Of a stretch of DNA of 64,000 nucleotides, positions 34,636-42,440 are shown one piece after another. Origin of the DNA: Aestuariivirga litoralis (GTDB lineage Bacteria > Pseudomonadota > Alphaproteobacteria > Rhizobiales > Aestuariivirgaceae); contig NZ_WAHS01000002.1 in assembly GCF_015714715.1 (NCBI RefSeq), forward strand, positions 248,001-312,000, written 5' to 3'. Under the pieces are notes generated by a model. The model saw only the letters and a list, made by a program, of their open reading frames with translations. It was not told where the DNA came from and did no database searches. Both the position numbers and the translations under genes were made by a program. Each line of letters starts with the position of its first letter. Position 1 is the stretch's first letter.

Positions 34636-35565
34636 CTAGAAGCCTACCCTGTCTCCGCCCTTCAGCGCCAGAATTTCACGCGCTTCCTGCGGCGTGGCAA
34701 TTTCCAGCCCCAGCTCTTCAACAATCGTCCGGATCTTACGCACTTGCTCGGCATTGCTGGTGGCCAGCTTGCCCTTGCCGATATAGAGCGAATCCTCCAG
34801 CCCCACGCGCACATTGCCGCCCATCATTGCGGCCTGCGTGCAAAACGCCATCTGGTTCTTGCCCGCAGCGAGCACCGACCATTGGTAATCCTTGCCGAAC
34901 AACTTGTCGGCGGTTTCCTTCATGAACATCAGATTGCGCATGTCAGCGCCGATGCCGCCCAAGATGCCGAAAATCATCTGCACAAAGAACGGCGGCTTCA
35001 CCAATCCCTTGTCCACGAAATACGCAAGGTTATAGAGATGCCCCACATCATAGCATTCATGCTCGAACCGCGTGCCATGCGCCTCGCCGAGGTCTTTCAG
35101 GATGCGGGTAATATCCTTGAAGGTGTTGCGGAAGATGAAATCATCGGTGCCGCGCAGATACGCTTCTTCCCATTCATGCTTCCATTCTTTGTAACGGTCG
35201 GCCAAACCGAAAATGCCGAAATTCATTGAGCCCATATTCAGCGAACACATTTCTGGCTTGGCCTGTAGCGGCGCAGCGAGACGCTGCTCCACACTCATGT
35301 TCAACCCGCCACCCGTGGTGATGTTGATCACCGCATCGCAATTCTGCTTGATGCGCGGCAGAAACTGCATGAACACATCTGGGTCTGGCGTGGGCTTGCC
35401 GGTTTGCGGGTCACGCGCATGCAAGTGAATGATTGCAGCACCAGCTTTCGCCGCATCGATGGATGCAGTGGCGATTTCATCCGGCGTCACCGGCAAATGC
35501 GGCGACATGGTGGGCGTGTGAATGCCACCGGTGATCGCCACGGAAATGATAACTTTGCCTGCCAT
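34636..35565 (-). CDS. BKACE (DUF849) beta-keto acid cleavage enzyme, copy 2
   Basis: A 309-residue protein beginning MAGKVIISVAITGGIHTPTM with the zinc-binding pair His47/His49 in IIHLHARDPQTGKPTPDPDV, and NITTGGGLNMSVEQRL. AAGGAG precedes the ATG. It differs clearly from the copy at 30072 and is longer, so the two probably have different beta-keto substrates. It is the first enzyme gene after the LivM permease and lies 1 base before maleylacetate reductase. The known chemistry is acetyl-CoA plus beta-keto acid to acetoacetate plus an acyl-CoA. The actual substrate is open (3-oxoadipate, 3,5-dioxohexanoate or a similar acid). Confidence 0.87.
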   Translation of the reverse strand: MAGKVIISVAITGGIHTPTMSPHLPVTPDEIATASIDAAKAGAAIIHLHARDPQTGKPTPDPDVFMQFLPRIKQNCDAVINITTGGGLNMSVEQRLAAPLQAKPEMCSLNMGSMNFGIFGLADRYKEWKHEWEEAYLRGTDDFIFRNTFKDITRILKDLGEAHGTRFEHECYDVGHLYNLAYFVDKGLVKPPFFVQMIFGILGGIGADMRNLMFMKETADKLFGKDYQWSVLAAGKNQMAFCTQAAMMGGNVRVGLEDSLYIGKGKLATSNAEQVRKIRTIVEELGLEIATPQEAREILALKGGDRVGF

Positions 35566-35568
35566 GTT

Positions 35569-36573
35569 CTACTCCTTCGAAACGACGCGGTAACCCGTCG
35601 GGAACAGTGAAAGCCCGAAACGGTTTTTGATAAAGCCCCAGATACCCTGCGGCGCCAGCAGCATGATGGCAATCGCCAGCGCCCCCAAAATCATTAGATA
35701 GATGCTGCCCAGATCAGCGAGGAATTCGCGCAGTAGGAAATAGATGATCGTGCCAATGATCGGCCCTTCGATGGTGCCGATGCCGCCGATCACCACGATG
35801 AAAATCACAAAGGCCGTCCAGTCATTCACGCTGAAAGCGGCATCGGGCGACATGCGCACCTTCTGCAATTCGATCAGGCAGCCAATCATCGCGGTCAACC
35901 CCGCCACCAGAACATAAACCGCAAACTTCACTCGCTCGATGCGGATGCCAAGACTGACTGAAGCCGTTTCATTGTCACGGATGGCAGTGAGCGCCAGCCC
36001 CACGCGTGAGCGCAGCAGAGCGTACACAATCACCACCGCACCCACGCCCAGCGCCAGTGCCAACCAATAGATCGTCGCCTCGCGCCAGAATTTTGATTCA
36101 CCCAGCAGCTTCATCGTGGCAGCGGGAAGACTGATACCGGAGCCGCCACCGAGAACCGCAATCTGCGCGCACAGCAGCCGGAACACTTCCGCCACCACCC
36201 AGGTGCCGATCGCGAAATAAGCGCCCTGCAAACGGAACACCAGCATCGCCACAGGCACCGCAATCAGCGCCGCCGCAATTCCCGCGACTGGCACGGCCAG
36301 CAGCGGATGCCAACCCGCTAGCAGCGCCAGAGAAATCAGAATGTAAGCGCCAAAGCCCACATAGGCCTGCTGCCCGACTGAGACGAGTCCAGTATAGCCA
36401 GCCAGCAAATTCCACAAAGTCGCCAGCGCCATATAGATCATGAATTCGCCAAGCAACCGCTCGGTCGCAATCGATCCCCACCACGGCGCAGCTACCAGCG
36501 CCGCCGCAACAGCAATCGCAACCATCCCGGCAATACGCGAGGCGCGGGTGGACCGTGAAATCATCTCGGCCAT
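35569..36573 (-). CDS. livM: Branched-chain-type ABC transporter permease LivM
   Basis: The start at 36573 (MAEMISRSTRASRIAGMVAI) shares a base with the LivH stop (TGATG); the longer reading only shadows LivH. The 334-residue protein has about eight to ten membrane helices and the HAAT-family motif LALTAIRDNETASVSLGIRI, then FVIFIVVIGGIGTIEGPIIG. It has a plain LivM without a fused ATPase. In this operon it probably imports an aromatic acid or acylated phenol, not an amino acid. Confidence 0.9.
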   Translation of the reverse strand: MAEMISRSTRASRIAGMVAIAVAAALVAAPWWGSIATERLLGEFMIYMALATLWNLLAGYTGLVSVGQQAYVGFGAYILISLALLAGWHPLLAVPVAGIAAALIAVPVAMLVFRLQGAYFAIGTWVVAEVFRLLCAQIAVLGGGSGISLPAATMKLLGESKFWREATIYWLALALGVGAVVIVYALLRSRVGLALTAIRDNETASVSLGIRIERVKFAVYVLVAGLTAMIGCLIELQKVRMSPDAAFSVNDWTAFVIFIVVIGGIGTIEGPIIGTIIYFLLREFLADLGSIYLMILGALAIAIMLLAPQGIWGFIKNRFGLSLFPTGYRVVSKE

Positions 36574-37436
36574 CAATTCATCCTCGGGAACAGGCCGCGC
36601 GGCCTGAAAGCCAGCACGAGGAGAAACGCAATATGCCCGGCCAGCACTTGCCAGCCCGGATCGATCTCGGCGCCGATACCCTGCGCCACGCCGAGGATCA
36701 CGCCGCCCACCAGCGTGCCCCACAGATTGCCCAGCCCGCCGATGATCACCGCTTCAAACCCAAAGATCAAACGCCCCGGCCCCATGAACGGATCAAAGTT
36801 GGAACGGATGGCGAGGAACACACCGGCCAGTGCCACCACCGCCATGCACAGCGCCATCGCAGCAGCATAGACCTTGCGATTATCGAGGCCCATCAGCAAA
36901 GCCACTTCCTTGTCGTCGCTGGTGGCGCGGAAGGCGCGGCCTAGAGAAGTGCGGTAGAACATATATTGCAACCCCGCGATCACCGCGACGGAAGTGGCAA
37001 ACATCAGCAGCGGAAAATGTCCGAGCGACACGCCGGGCAGCAGCGAAAAACTCGCCGTCTCCAGCGCACCCGCATCCAGCTTGCGGCTGTCGGCGGTAAA
37101 GATTTGCAGCAATCCATTTTGCAAAATCACCGACAATCCAAAAGAAACCAACAGCGGCGGCAGAATATCCTTGCCCAGCGTGTGATTGAAAATCACCATC
37201 TGCAAAACATAGCCGAACACAGCCGCAATCGGGATCACCAGCACCAGGCTCACCAGCGGGTTCAAACCCGTCGCATGCACGATGCTCCACGCCAGATACG
37301 AACCCGCCACAATGAAATCGCCATGCGCAATATTCACCAGCCGCATCACGCCGAAAATCAGTGACAGGCCGGCCGCGAACAAAGCATAAAGCCCGCCGAC
37401 CAGAATCCCCTGCATGATGGCGTTGATCCAATCCAT
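36573..37436 (-). CDS. livH: Branched-chain-type ABC transporter permease LivH
   Basis: The start at 37436 (MDWINAIMQGILVGGLYALF) follows the LivF stop by 4 bases. The 287-residue protein shows about eight helices with FAAGLSLIFGVMRLVNIAHG near the N-terminus and RATSDDKEVALLMGLDNRKV and IIGGLGNLWGTLVGGVILGV further on. These are LivH hallmarks. It forms the transmembrane pore with LivM. Confidence 0.9.
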   Translation of the reverse strand: MDWINAIMQGILVGGLYALFAAGLSLIFGVMRLVNIAHGDFIVAGSYLAWSIVHATGLNPLVSLVLVIPIAAVFGYVLQMVIFNHTLGKDILPPLLVSFGLSVILQNGLLQIFTADSRKLDAGALETASFSLLPGVSLGHFPLLMFATSVAVIAGLQYMFYRTSLGRAFRATSDDKEVALLMGLDNRKVYAAAMALCMAVVALAGVFLAIRSNFDPFMGPGRLIFGFEAVIIGGLGNLWGTLVGGVILGVAQGIGAEIDPGWQVLAGHIAFLLVLAFRPRGLFPRMN

Positions 37437-37440
37437 GCCT

Positions 37441-38145
37441 TCAGGTCCCGAAATAGGCGCGCGTAATCGCCTCGCGCGAATGGGCCGCAGGTTCCCCCGC
37501 CAATGACACATGGCCTTCTTGCAGGCAAAGAAACCGCGAGGCTGAATTCAGCGCGCGCGTCACATCCTGCTCCACCAGAATGGCCGAAAGCCCGCCACCA
37601 GTGATGCGTGGCAGAAGATCGTAAATGTCCTTGATCACGATGGGCGCCAGGCCCAGGCTCAATTCATCCAGCAGCAGCAGTTCAGGATTCGACATCAGCG
37701 CGCGCCCAATCGCCACCATCTGCTGTTGCCCGCCAGACAGCGAGGTGGAAGGTTGATGCCGCTTCTCTTTCAAAATGGGAAACAACCCATAGATCGCCGC
37801 CAGATTCCACTCACCATTGCGCGCCACCTTGCCGCCGAGCACCAGATTCTCTTCCACCGAAAGCGAAGGAAACAATCGCCGCCCCTCCGGCACCAAAGCA
37901 ATGCCGCGCTTCACAATCTCATTGCCCGGCAGCCGCGAAATATCTTCGCCCTTGAAACTGATGTGCCCCTGCGTGTCAGCCACCAGCCCGCAGATCGATT
38001 TCAGCAGTGTGGATTTCCCCGCACCATTTGCCCCGATCAATGCCAGTGTCTCGCCCTTGGCAACGCTGAACGACACGCCATGCAGCGCCTTGGCGCCACC
38101 ATAGGCCGCTTTGAGGTCGTCAATCGCCAGCAGCACCTCAGGCAT
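37441..38145 (-). CDS. livF: Branched-chain-type ABC transporter ATPase LivF
   Basis: Three in-frame starts exist (GTG 38157, ATG 38151, ATG 38145). The last is chosen because GAGGA lies 5 bases upstream of it. The 234-residue ATPase has Walker A GANGAGKSTLLKSICGL, signature STSLSGGQQQMVAIGRALMS, Walker B LLLLDELSLGLAPIV and ILVEQDVTRAL. It follows LivG directly. Confidence 0.9.
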   Translation of the reverse strand: MPEVLLAIDDLKAAYGGAKALHGVSFSVAKGETLALIGANGAGKSTLLKSICGLVADTQGHISFKGEDISRLPGNEIVKRGIALVPEGRRLFPSLSVEENLVLGGKVARNGEWNLAAIYGLFPILKEKRHQPSTSLSGGQQQMVAIGRALMSNPELLLLDELSLGLAPIVIKDIYDLLPRITGGGLSAILVEQDVTRALNSASRFLCLQEGHVSLAGEPAAHSREAITRAYFGT

Positions 38146-38857
38146 GCGCATCCTCACCCAGATAAACGGATTTCACTTCGCGGCTGTTCATCACCTCATG
38201 CGGCACGCCATCCACGATCAGCTTGCCGAAATTTAGCACCACTAATCGTTGCGCTACCGACAAAAGTGCATGCACCACATGCTCGATCCACACGATAGTC
38301 ACGCCCGACGCATGCACATCCTTGATGGCCGCCAGCAAGGCCGCGCATTCACTATCGGTCAGCCCACCCGCGATTTCATCGAGCAGCAACAATTTCGGAT
38401 TGGCCGCCAGCGCCCGCGCCAGTTCCAGCCGCTTGCGGTCCAGCAGCGTAAGCCCGCCAGCCAATGTATTCGCCTTGGCCTTCATGCCGGTCTGTTCCAG
38501 CACAGCAAGCGCACGCGCCTCAGGATCTTTCGGTTCGCGCCCGAATGTGGCGCCCACCAGAACATTTTCAAACACGCTCATGCCATTGAACGGCTGCGGC
38601 ACCTGGAACGAGCGCGAGATACCCATGCGGCAACGCTCCGATGCGCCGAGTGCAGAAATATCAGCACCCTCGAATTGCACATTGCCCGCATCAGGCCGCA
38701 CAGTTCCAGCGATCAGATTGAACAGCGTAGTCTTGCCCGCACCATTGGGGCCGAGAATGCCGAGGATTTCGCCCTTGCCCACGTCAAGGCTCACCGCGTC
38801 GGTCACCACCAGCGCGCCGTATTTTTTCGAGAGAGACGAGAGCGAAAGCAAAGTCAT
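38138..38857 (-). CDS. livG: Branched-chain-type ABC transporter ATPase LivG
   Basis: A 239-residue ATPase. Walker A GPNGAGKTTLFNLIAGTVRP, the long LivG helical insert with ISRSFQVPQPFNGMSVFENV, signature-like AGGLTLLDRKRLELARALAA, and Walker B LLLLDEIAGGLTDSE. The signature LSGG is replaced by AGGLT, so the C-loop is divergent. It lies 44 bases after livK, separated by a strong hairpin, and has no good Shine-Dalgarno sequence next to the ATG. Confidence 0.88.
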   Translation of the reverse strand: MTLLSLSSLSKKYGALVVTDAVSLDVGKGEILGILGPNGAGKTTLFNLIAGTVRPDAGNVQFEGADISALGASERCRMGISRSFQVPQPFNGMSVFENVLVGATFGREPKDPEARALAVLEQTGMKAKANTLAGGLTLLDRKRLELARALAANPKLLLLDEIAGGLTDSECAALLAAIKDVHASGVTIVWIEHVVHALLSVAQRLVVLNFGKLIVDGVPHEVMNSREVKSVYLGEDAHA

Positions 38858-38865
38858 GGAAAATC

Positions 38866-38890
38866 AGGGAGGCTGAATCTCAGCCTCCCT
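38866..38890 (-). terminator. Perfect 11-base-pair hairpin between livK and livG (attenuator or mRNA stabiliser)
   Basis: AGGGAGGCTGA and TCAGCCTCCCT pair completely around a 3-base loop. In the minus-strand transcript the stem is followed by GATTTTCC rather than a clean U-run, so it looks like a weak terminator or a 3'-end protector for livK. It lets the binding protein be made in excess over the membrane parts, as is common in ABC operons (inference). It ends 8 bases before the livG start. Confidence 0.7.
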
Positions 38891-38901
38891 TTTCGTTTCT
38901 A

Positions 38902-40170
38902 TCAGTTCAACAATTTCAGCTTGCCGCCGATCGGCACTTGCGGCGCAACCGGATTGGCAACAACGGTGAGTTCATACTTGCCATCCTTGCGCACCCATTG
39001 GCCCCCAGCCAGCGGTGTCTTCGACACATTCTTCACCGGCTTGCCATCCCATTTCACCGGGCCAACAATCGTCTGCAGATCGGTGGCCGCAATCGCTTCA
39101 ATGATCGCCTTCGGATCAGACAAATCCTTCGAACGCTTCACCACATCGAGTGCCACTTCCCAGATCGCATGGCTGAAGCCCAGCGTGGCCGTCCACTGCT
39201 TGCCGGAAGCCTTTTCATAGGAAGATCCCAGATCAGCAGCAGACATGCCAGTCAGGCTGGACTTGTAGGGATAGGTCGGCGTCCACCACACTTCGGTGGT
39301 GAGGCCATCACCACGATCACCCAGCGAGTCCAACGTGGCCGGGAACAGCAGCGCCTTGCCGATGGTCACAACCTTGGGCTTGAAGCCCTGCTGTGCCGCC
39401 TGCGCCCAGAAGGTCGCAAAATCCGGCGGGATCATCACGCCGGTCACGATCTCCACACCCGCCGCCTTGAACGCCGAAATCTGCGCGGAGAAATCATTGT
39501 TCAGCGGCTGGTAGCGGCCGGGGTCCACCAGCTTGTAACCCGCAGCCGTCACCGGGCCGGGCAAGCCATGCTCGGCATCGCCCCAGGCATTGCCATCGGC
39601 GTCGTTCGGGAACAAGCCGCCAACAACTTTCGCCGCACCCGATTGGTCCCAGATGTTGACGAAATTGGCGATGATGTCTTCCAAGCCCCAGAAGAAATGA
39701 TAGGTCCAATCGAAGCCCTTGGCCGGGTCGCCCTTGCGGCCAAAGAAGTAGGGCTGCCACGGGCAATTGGTGGAGATGCAAGGCACGCCCGCCAGTTCGG
39801 CCTGATCAGCCGCCGGGTTGGTCGTGTCCGGCGTATCCTTCGCCAACAACAAATTCACTTGGTCCTTGTTGATCAACTCGGCAGCAACTTCCGCCGCACG
39901 GTTTGGGCTCGATTGCGAATCCTTGGTGATGATTTCAATCTTCACCGGCTTGGCATTGTTCTGCGCACCAGCAACGGCATCCTTGATGCCAGCGAGGATC
40001 CAGTCCTGCGCTTCGCCGAAGCCAGCCAGCGGCCCGGTCAGCGGCGAGACAAGCCCGATCTTGAACGTGTCATCGGCAGCAAAGGCGCGCCCGCGCAGAT
40101 AGGCCGGCACGGCAAGTGCCGCACCAGCGGATTTCAGAAGTGTTCTACGATTGACTTTGTAAAGTGGCAT
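38902..40170 (-). CDS. livK: Branched-chain-type ABC transporter substrate-binding protein LivK, Tat-like signal
   Basis: A 422-residue protein with signal MPLYKVNRRTLLKSAGAALA containing NRRTLLK, a twin-arginine-like motif, and cleavage near GRAFAADD. The mature part starts TFKIGLVSPLTGPLAGFGEA, the Peripla_BP_6 signature. Inside an aromatic operon such proteins usually bind aromatic acids or phenolic compounds. GGGAGG precedes the ATG by a few bases, and a TTTCTAGT direct repeat lies further upstream. Confidence 0.9.
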   Translation of the reverse strand: MPLYKVNRRTLLKSAGAALAVPAYLRGRAFAADDTFKIGLVSPLTGPLAGFGEAQDWILAGIKDAVAGAQNNAKPVKIEIITKDSQSSPNRAAEVAAELINKDQVNLLLAKDTPDTTNPAADQAELAGVPCISTNCPWQPYFFGRKGDPAKGFDWTYHFFWGLEDIIANFVNIWDQSGAAKVVGGLFPNDADGNAWGDAEHGLPGPVTAAGYKLVDPGRYQPLNNDFSAQISAFKAAGVEIVTGVMIPPDFATFWAQAAQQGFKPKVVTIGKALLFPATLDSLGDRGDGLTTEVWWTPTYPYKSSLTGMSAADLGSSYEKASGKQWTATLGFSHAIWEVALDVVKRSKDLSDPKAIIEAIAATDLQTIVGPVKWDGKPVKNVSKTPLAGGQWVRKDGKYELTVVANPVAPQVPIGGKLKLLN

Positions 40171-40195
40171 GGTTTCCTCCCTTAGCCCTTTCTTT

Positions 40196-40223
40196 TTTCT
40201 AGTATGAAAGCTCAGTTTCTAGT
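40196..40223. repeat. TTTCTAGT direct repeat (two copies, 20-base period) upstream of livK
   Basis: TTTCTAGT is present at 40196-40203 and 40216-40223, in the 68-base gap between the PhlG-like gene and livK. The exact 20-base period suggests a protein binding site on one helix face, so livK may have its own controlled promoter in addition to operon read-through. No regulator can be assigned. Confidence 0.4.
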
Positions 40224-40238
40224 CTCCCGCAAGCAACG

Positions 40239-40901
40239 TCAGGCCGCGATATCTCCTGTCACCTGGCGGTACATGATCGGCAAAATCTCGGCGAGATAGG
40301 CCATCTCTTCAGTGCAATGCTGATGCAGCCGCCGCGCCAATTCCGGCGTCACCATCTCCTTGCGCATCGCCAGTTTCTGTTCCTCGCTGAAGGTCTCACC
40401 TTCCACGCGGCTTTCGAAAATCCCAAGGAAAAACCGCGAGCGCATCTCGCAGCCCTGATCAGTGTTGCGCACAAAATGCACCATCTTGCCAAAGTTGATT
40501 GGGTGATCGAGATCACCAATCCGCGCACAGATCGCAGCGCCGGTGAAGTTGCCGTATTGCTTCTTGTCGAAAAATTCCAGCGGGTCGCGGAAATTGATGC
40601 GCAGCTTGTAAACCGGGCCGTCCGGCCCCGCGAGATATTCATGCACCAGATGGCTCGATCCCACATGCGTGCCGGGCACGCGGCCTTCCCAATCGCTGAA
40701 TAGATGATCGACAGGGTGCCACAGCTTGTATTGCTCCGTGCCGCCCAGATAGCGGAACCACCATTCAATCATCTTGGCCTTGCAGCGCGGCATGCGCGCC
40801 AAGGCACACACCGTCTTGAAGCCATCATCATAAGACACAACGCCGGATTCAATCGGCAGATAACCCGGCTTCAATAGATCATTGATTTCTTCATATCGCA
40901 T
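40239..40901 (-). CDS. PhlG/phloretin hydrolase-like C-C bond hydrolase (DAPG hydrolase family)
   Basis: A 220-residue protein with EWWFRYLGGTEQYKLWHPVD, then HLFSDWEG and GSSHLVHEYLAG, MVHFVRNTDQGCEMRSRFFL and RRLHQHCTEEMAYLAEILP. These His/Glu-rich segments are those of the zinc-dependent DAPG hydrolase family, which removes acyl groups from phloroglucinol or phloretin rings by C-C hydrolysis. GGAGGAACAG precedes the ATG. It overlaps the dehydrogenase gene by 11 bases and precedes the transporter. The family assignment is from motifs; the substrate (acylphloroglucinol, acylresorcinol or dihydrochalcone) is inferred. Confidence 0.78.
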   Translation of the reverse strand: MRYEEINDLLKPGYLPIESGVVSYDDGFKTVCALARMPRCKAKMIEWWFRYLGGTEQYKLWHPVDHLFSDWEGRVPGTHVGSSHLVHEYLAGPDGPVYKLRINFRDPLEFFDKKQYGNFTGAAICARIGDLDHPINFGKMVHFVRNTDQGCEMRSRFFLGIFESRVEGETFSEEQKLAMRKEMVTPELARRLHQHCTEEMAYLAEILPIMYRQVTGDIAA

Positions 40902-41808
40902 TCTGTTCCTCCAACAGTGCCGAGATGGCTTTGAGGTGTTCCGTCACCTTCTTGCGCAATTTGTCTTTCTTGGATGTGTCCCAAATCTTGAACCCACGGT
41001 CTGTCTTGAAACCCAGCTGCCCATCAGCAACGAGCTTCTGCAGATAGGGGCTGGGCTGATGCGCATCTTCCAGCGAGGCCAGAACCTGGTTGTGAATATC
41101 AAGCGTCAGATCAGTGCCGACCAGATCAGCATTCTCAATCGGCCCCAGCACAGCTAGCCGACGCCCGAAACTGTTCTTCACCACAAGGTCCACCGTCTCG
41201 GCATCGCACACGCCATGTTCGATCAGCGAAATCGCCTCGCGCCACAAGGCATGCTGCAAGCGGTTGCCCACAAAGCCCGGCACATCTTTCTTCACATGCA
41301 CCGGCACTTTGCCCAGGTCAGCCAGCAGCTTCATCATCCGCGTGACGATGCTGGGCTCCGTCTCTGCCGTTTGAATCACTTCAACCAGCGGCACCAGATA
41401 AGGCGGGTTCCACCAATGCGTGCCCAGCGCGCGCGCTTTGTATTTCACCTTCGCCATCACCTGCGTGATCGGGATGACGGATGTGTTGGAGGCCAGAATG
41501 CATGACATCGAAGCCGCAGCCTCGATCCGCTCAAACAGTGCCTGTTTCAGCTCAAGCTTCTCGGGTGCCGCCTCAACCACCAGTTCGGCTCGCGAAACCG
41601 CATCTTCCAAAGAAGAAGCCGCATGAATCCGGCTTACACAGTCGTCAGTCTTGCCCAGCGAGGCCAGGGTAGCCTTTACGCGTACATGCAAAGAGTCGAG
41701 CGCATCAGCCTGCGGGTCCGTCACCCAAACCTCATGCCCGCCTTGTGCAAACACCAGCGCAAGCCCATGCCCCATCAATCCCGCGCCGATGATCGCCACC
41801 CTCACCAT
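40891..41808 (-). CDS. 3-hydroxyacyl-CoA dehydrogenase-like enzyme, lambda-crystallin/L-carnitine dehydrogenase type
   Basis: A 305-residue NAD-dependent dehydrogenase. Rossmann motif VAIIGAGLMGHGLALVFAQG, active-site LGTHWWNPPYLVPLVEVIQT, and VPGFVGNRLQHALWREAISL. NPPYxxPLVEV is seen in members that act on free 3-hydroxy acids (L-gulonate, L-carnitine), not on CoA esters. With BKACE enzymes in the operon, it probably oxidises a 3-hydroxy acid to a beta-keto acid for cleavage (inference). The start overlaps the esterase stop by 7 bases. Confidence 0.82.
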   Translation of the reverse strand: MVRVAIIGAGLMGHGLALVFAQGGHEVWVTDPQADALDSLHVRVKATLASLGKTDDCVSRIHAASSLEDAVSRAELVVEAAPEKLELKQALFERIEAAASMSCILASNTSVIPITQVMAKVKYKARALGTHWWNPPYLVPLVEVIQTAETEPSIVTRMMKLLADLGKVPVHVKKDVPGFVGNRLQHALWREAISLIEHGVCDAETVDLVVKNSFGRRLAVLGPIENADLVGTDLTLDIHNQVLASLEDAHQPSPYLQKLVADGQLGFKTDRGFKIWDTSKKDKLRKKVTEHLKAISALLEEQNAI

Positions 41809-42440
41809 GGCAACCCCGCACTTTCGGTAAAATGCGTCAGCGTATTTTGCAACACGCTGATTTCGGCTTCACTCACTTCATGCCCGCGCAGGGGGAACAC
41901 ATCTGCGCGAACCCGCGCCCGCGCCGCGCCCAGTTCCTGCACCGCTTCAGAGAACGCCGAAATCGGAATCCAGCTGTCAGCATCAGACCCCGAAATATAA
42001 GCCGGAAGCCCGGTCACATCCTTGGCCGGTCGCTCATCATCAAGTGTGCCCACGCGGCATCCAGTGAAGGCAACAAGCGCACCATTCCACGGTCCGAAAT
42101 GCATCGCATATTCGATCGACAGGCATGCGCCCTGGCTGAAGCCGGCCATCACCACCGGCGTCTTCGCGGGCAATTCCGCTACCAGCGCCCGCAGCACATC
42201 AAGCGAATCCGAAAGCTGTGCCTTCGTTTTCTCCGTCAGCGCATCAACGGCCTTGGCATCATACCAACTCTTGCCCGCCGCGCGCGGCAGCACGAAGGCC
42301 ACGCCGGGCGCATCAAGCCGCCGCAAAATATCATCCTCCATCGCTTCGGGTGATTGCCCGCGGCCATGCGACAGAATGCAGATCACCTTGGCGCTCTCCA
42401 GCGCGTTGCCTTTCAGCACTGCGGCGCCAAGCTTCGTCAT
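41802..42440 (-). CDS. MhqD/YsgR-like alpha/beta hydrolase (carboxylesterase)
   Basis: The start at 42440 (MTKLGAAVLKGNALESAKVI) overlaps the dioxygenase stop by ATGA. The 212-residue protein has nucleophile elbow VVMAGFSQGACLSIEYAM (GFSQG), an acidic segment ISGSDADSWIPISAF and catalytic His in PLRGHEVSEAE. This is the phospholipase/carboxylesterase family. In Bacillus, MhqD is co-regulated with the hydroquinone dioxygenase MhqO, and the same pairing here is direct. It probably hydrolyses an ester or a ring-cleavage product. Confidence 0.8.
   Translation of the reverse strand: MTKLGAAVLKGNALESAKVICILSHGRGQSPEAMEDDILRRLDAPGVAFVLPRAAGKSWYDAKAVDALTEKTKAQLSDSLDVLRALVAELPAKTPVVMAGFSQGACLSIEYAMHFGPWNGALVAFTGCRVGTLDDERPAKDVTGLPAYISGSDADSWIPISAFSEAVQELGAARARVRADVFPLRGHEVSEAEISVLQNTLTHFTESAGLPW

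Noticed and set aside
36574-36723. N-terminal extension of LivM
   Set aside because: The extra 50 residues are an out-of-frame copy of LivH and lack a hydrophobic start. The TGATG overlap gives the true start.
38938-40185. 415-codon plus-strand open frame
   Set aside because: It is antisense to livK, which has a clear signal peptide and fold. Long antisense frames are common at this GC content.
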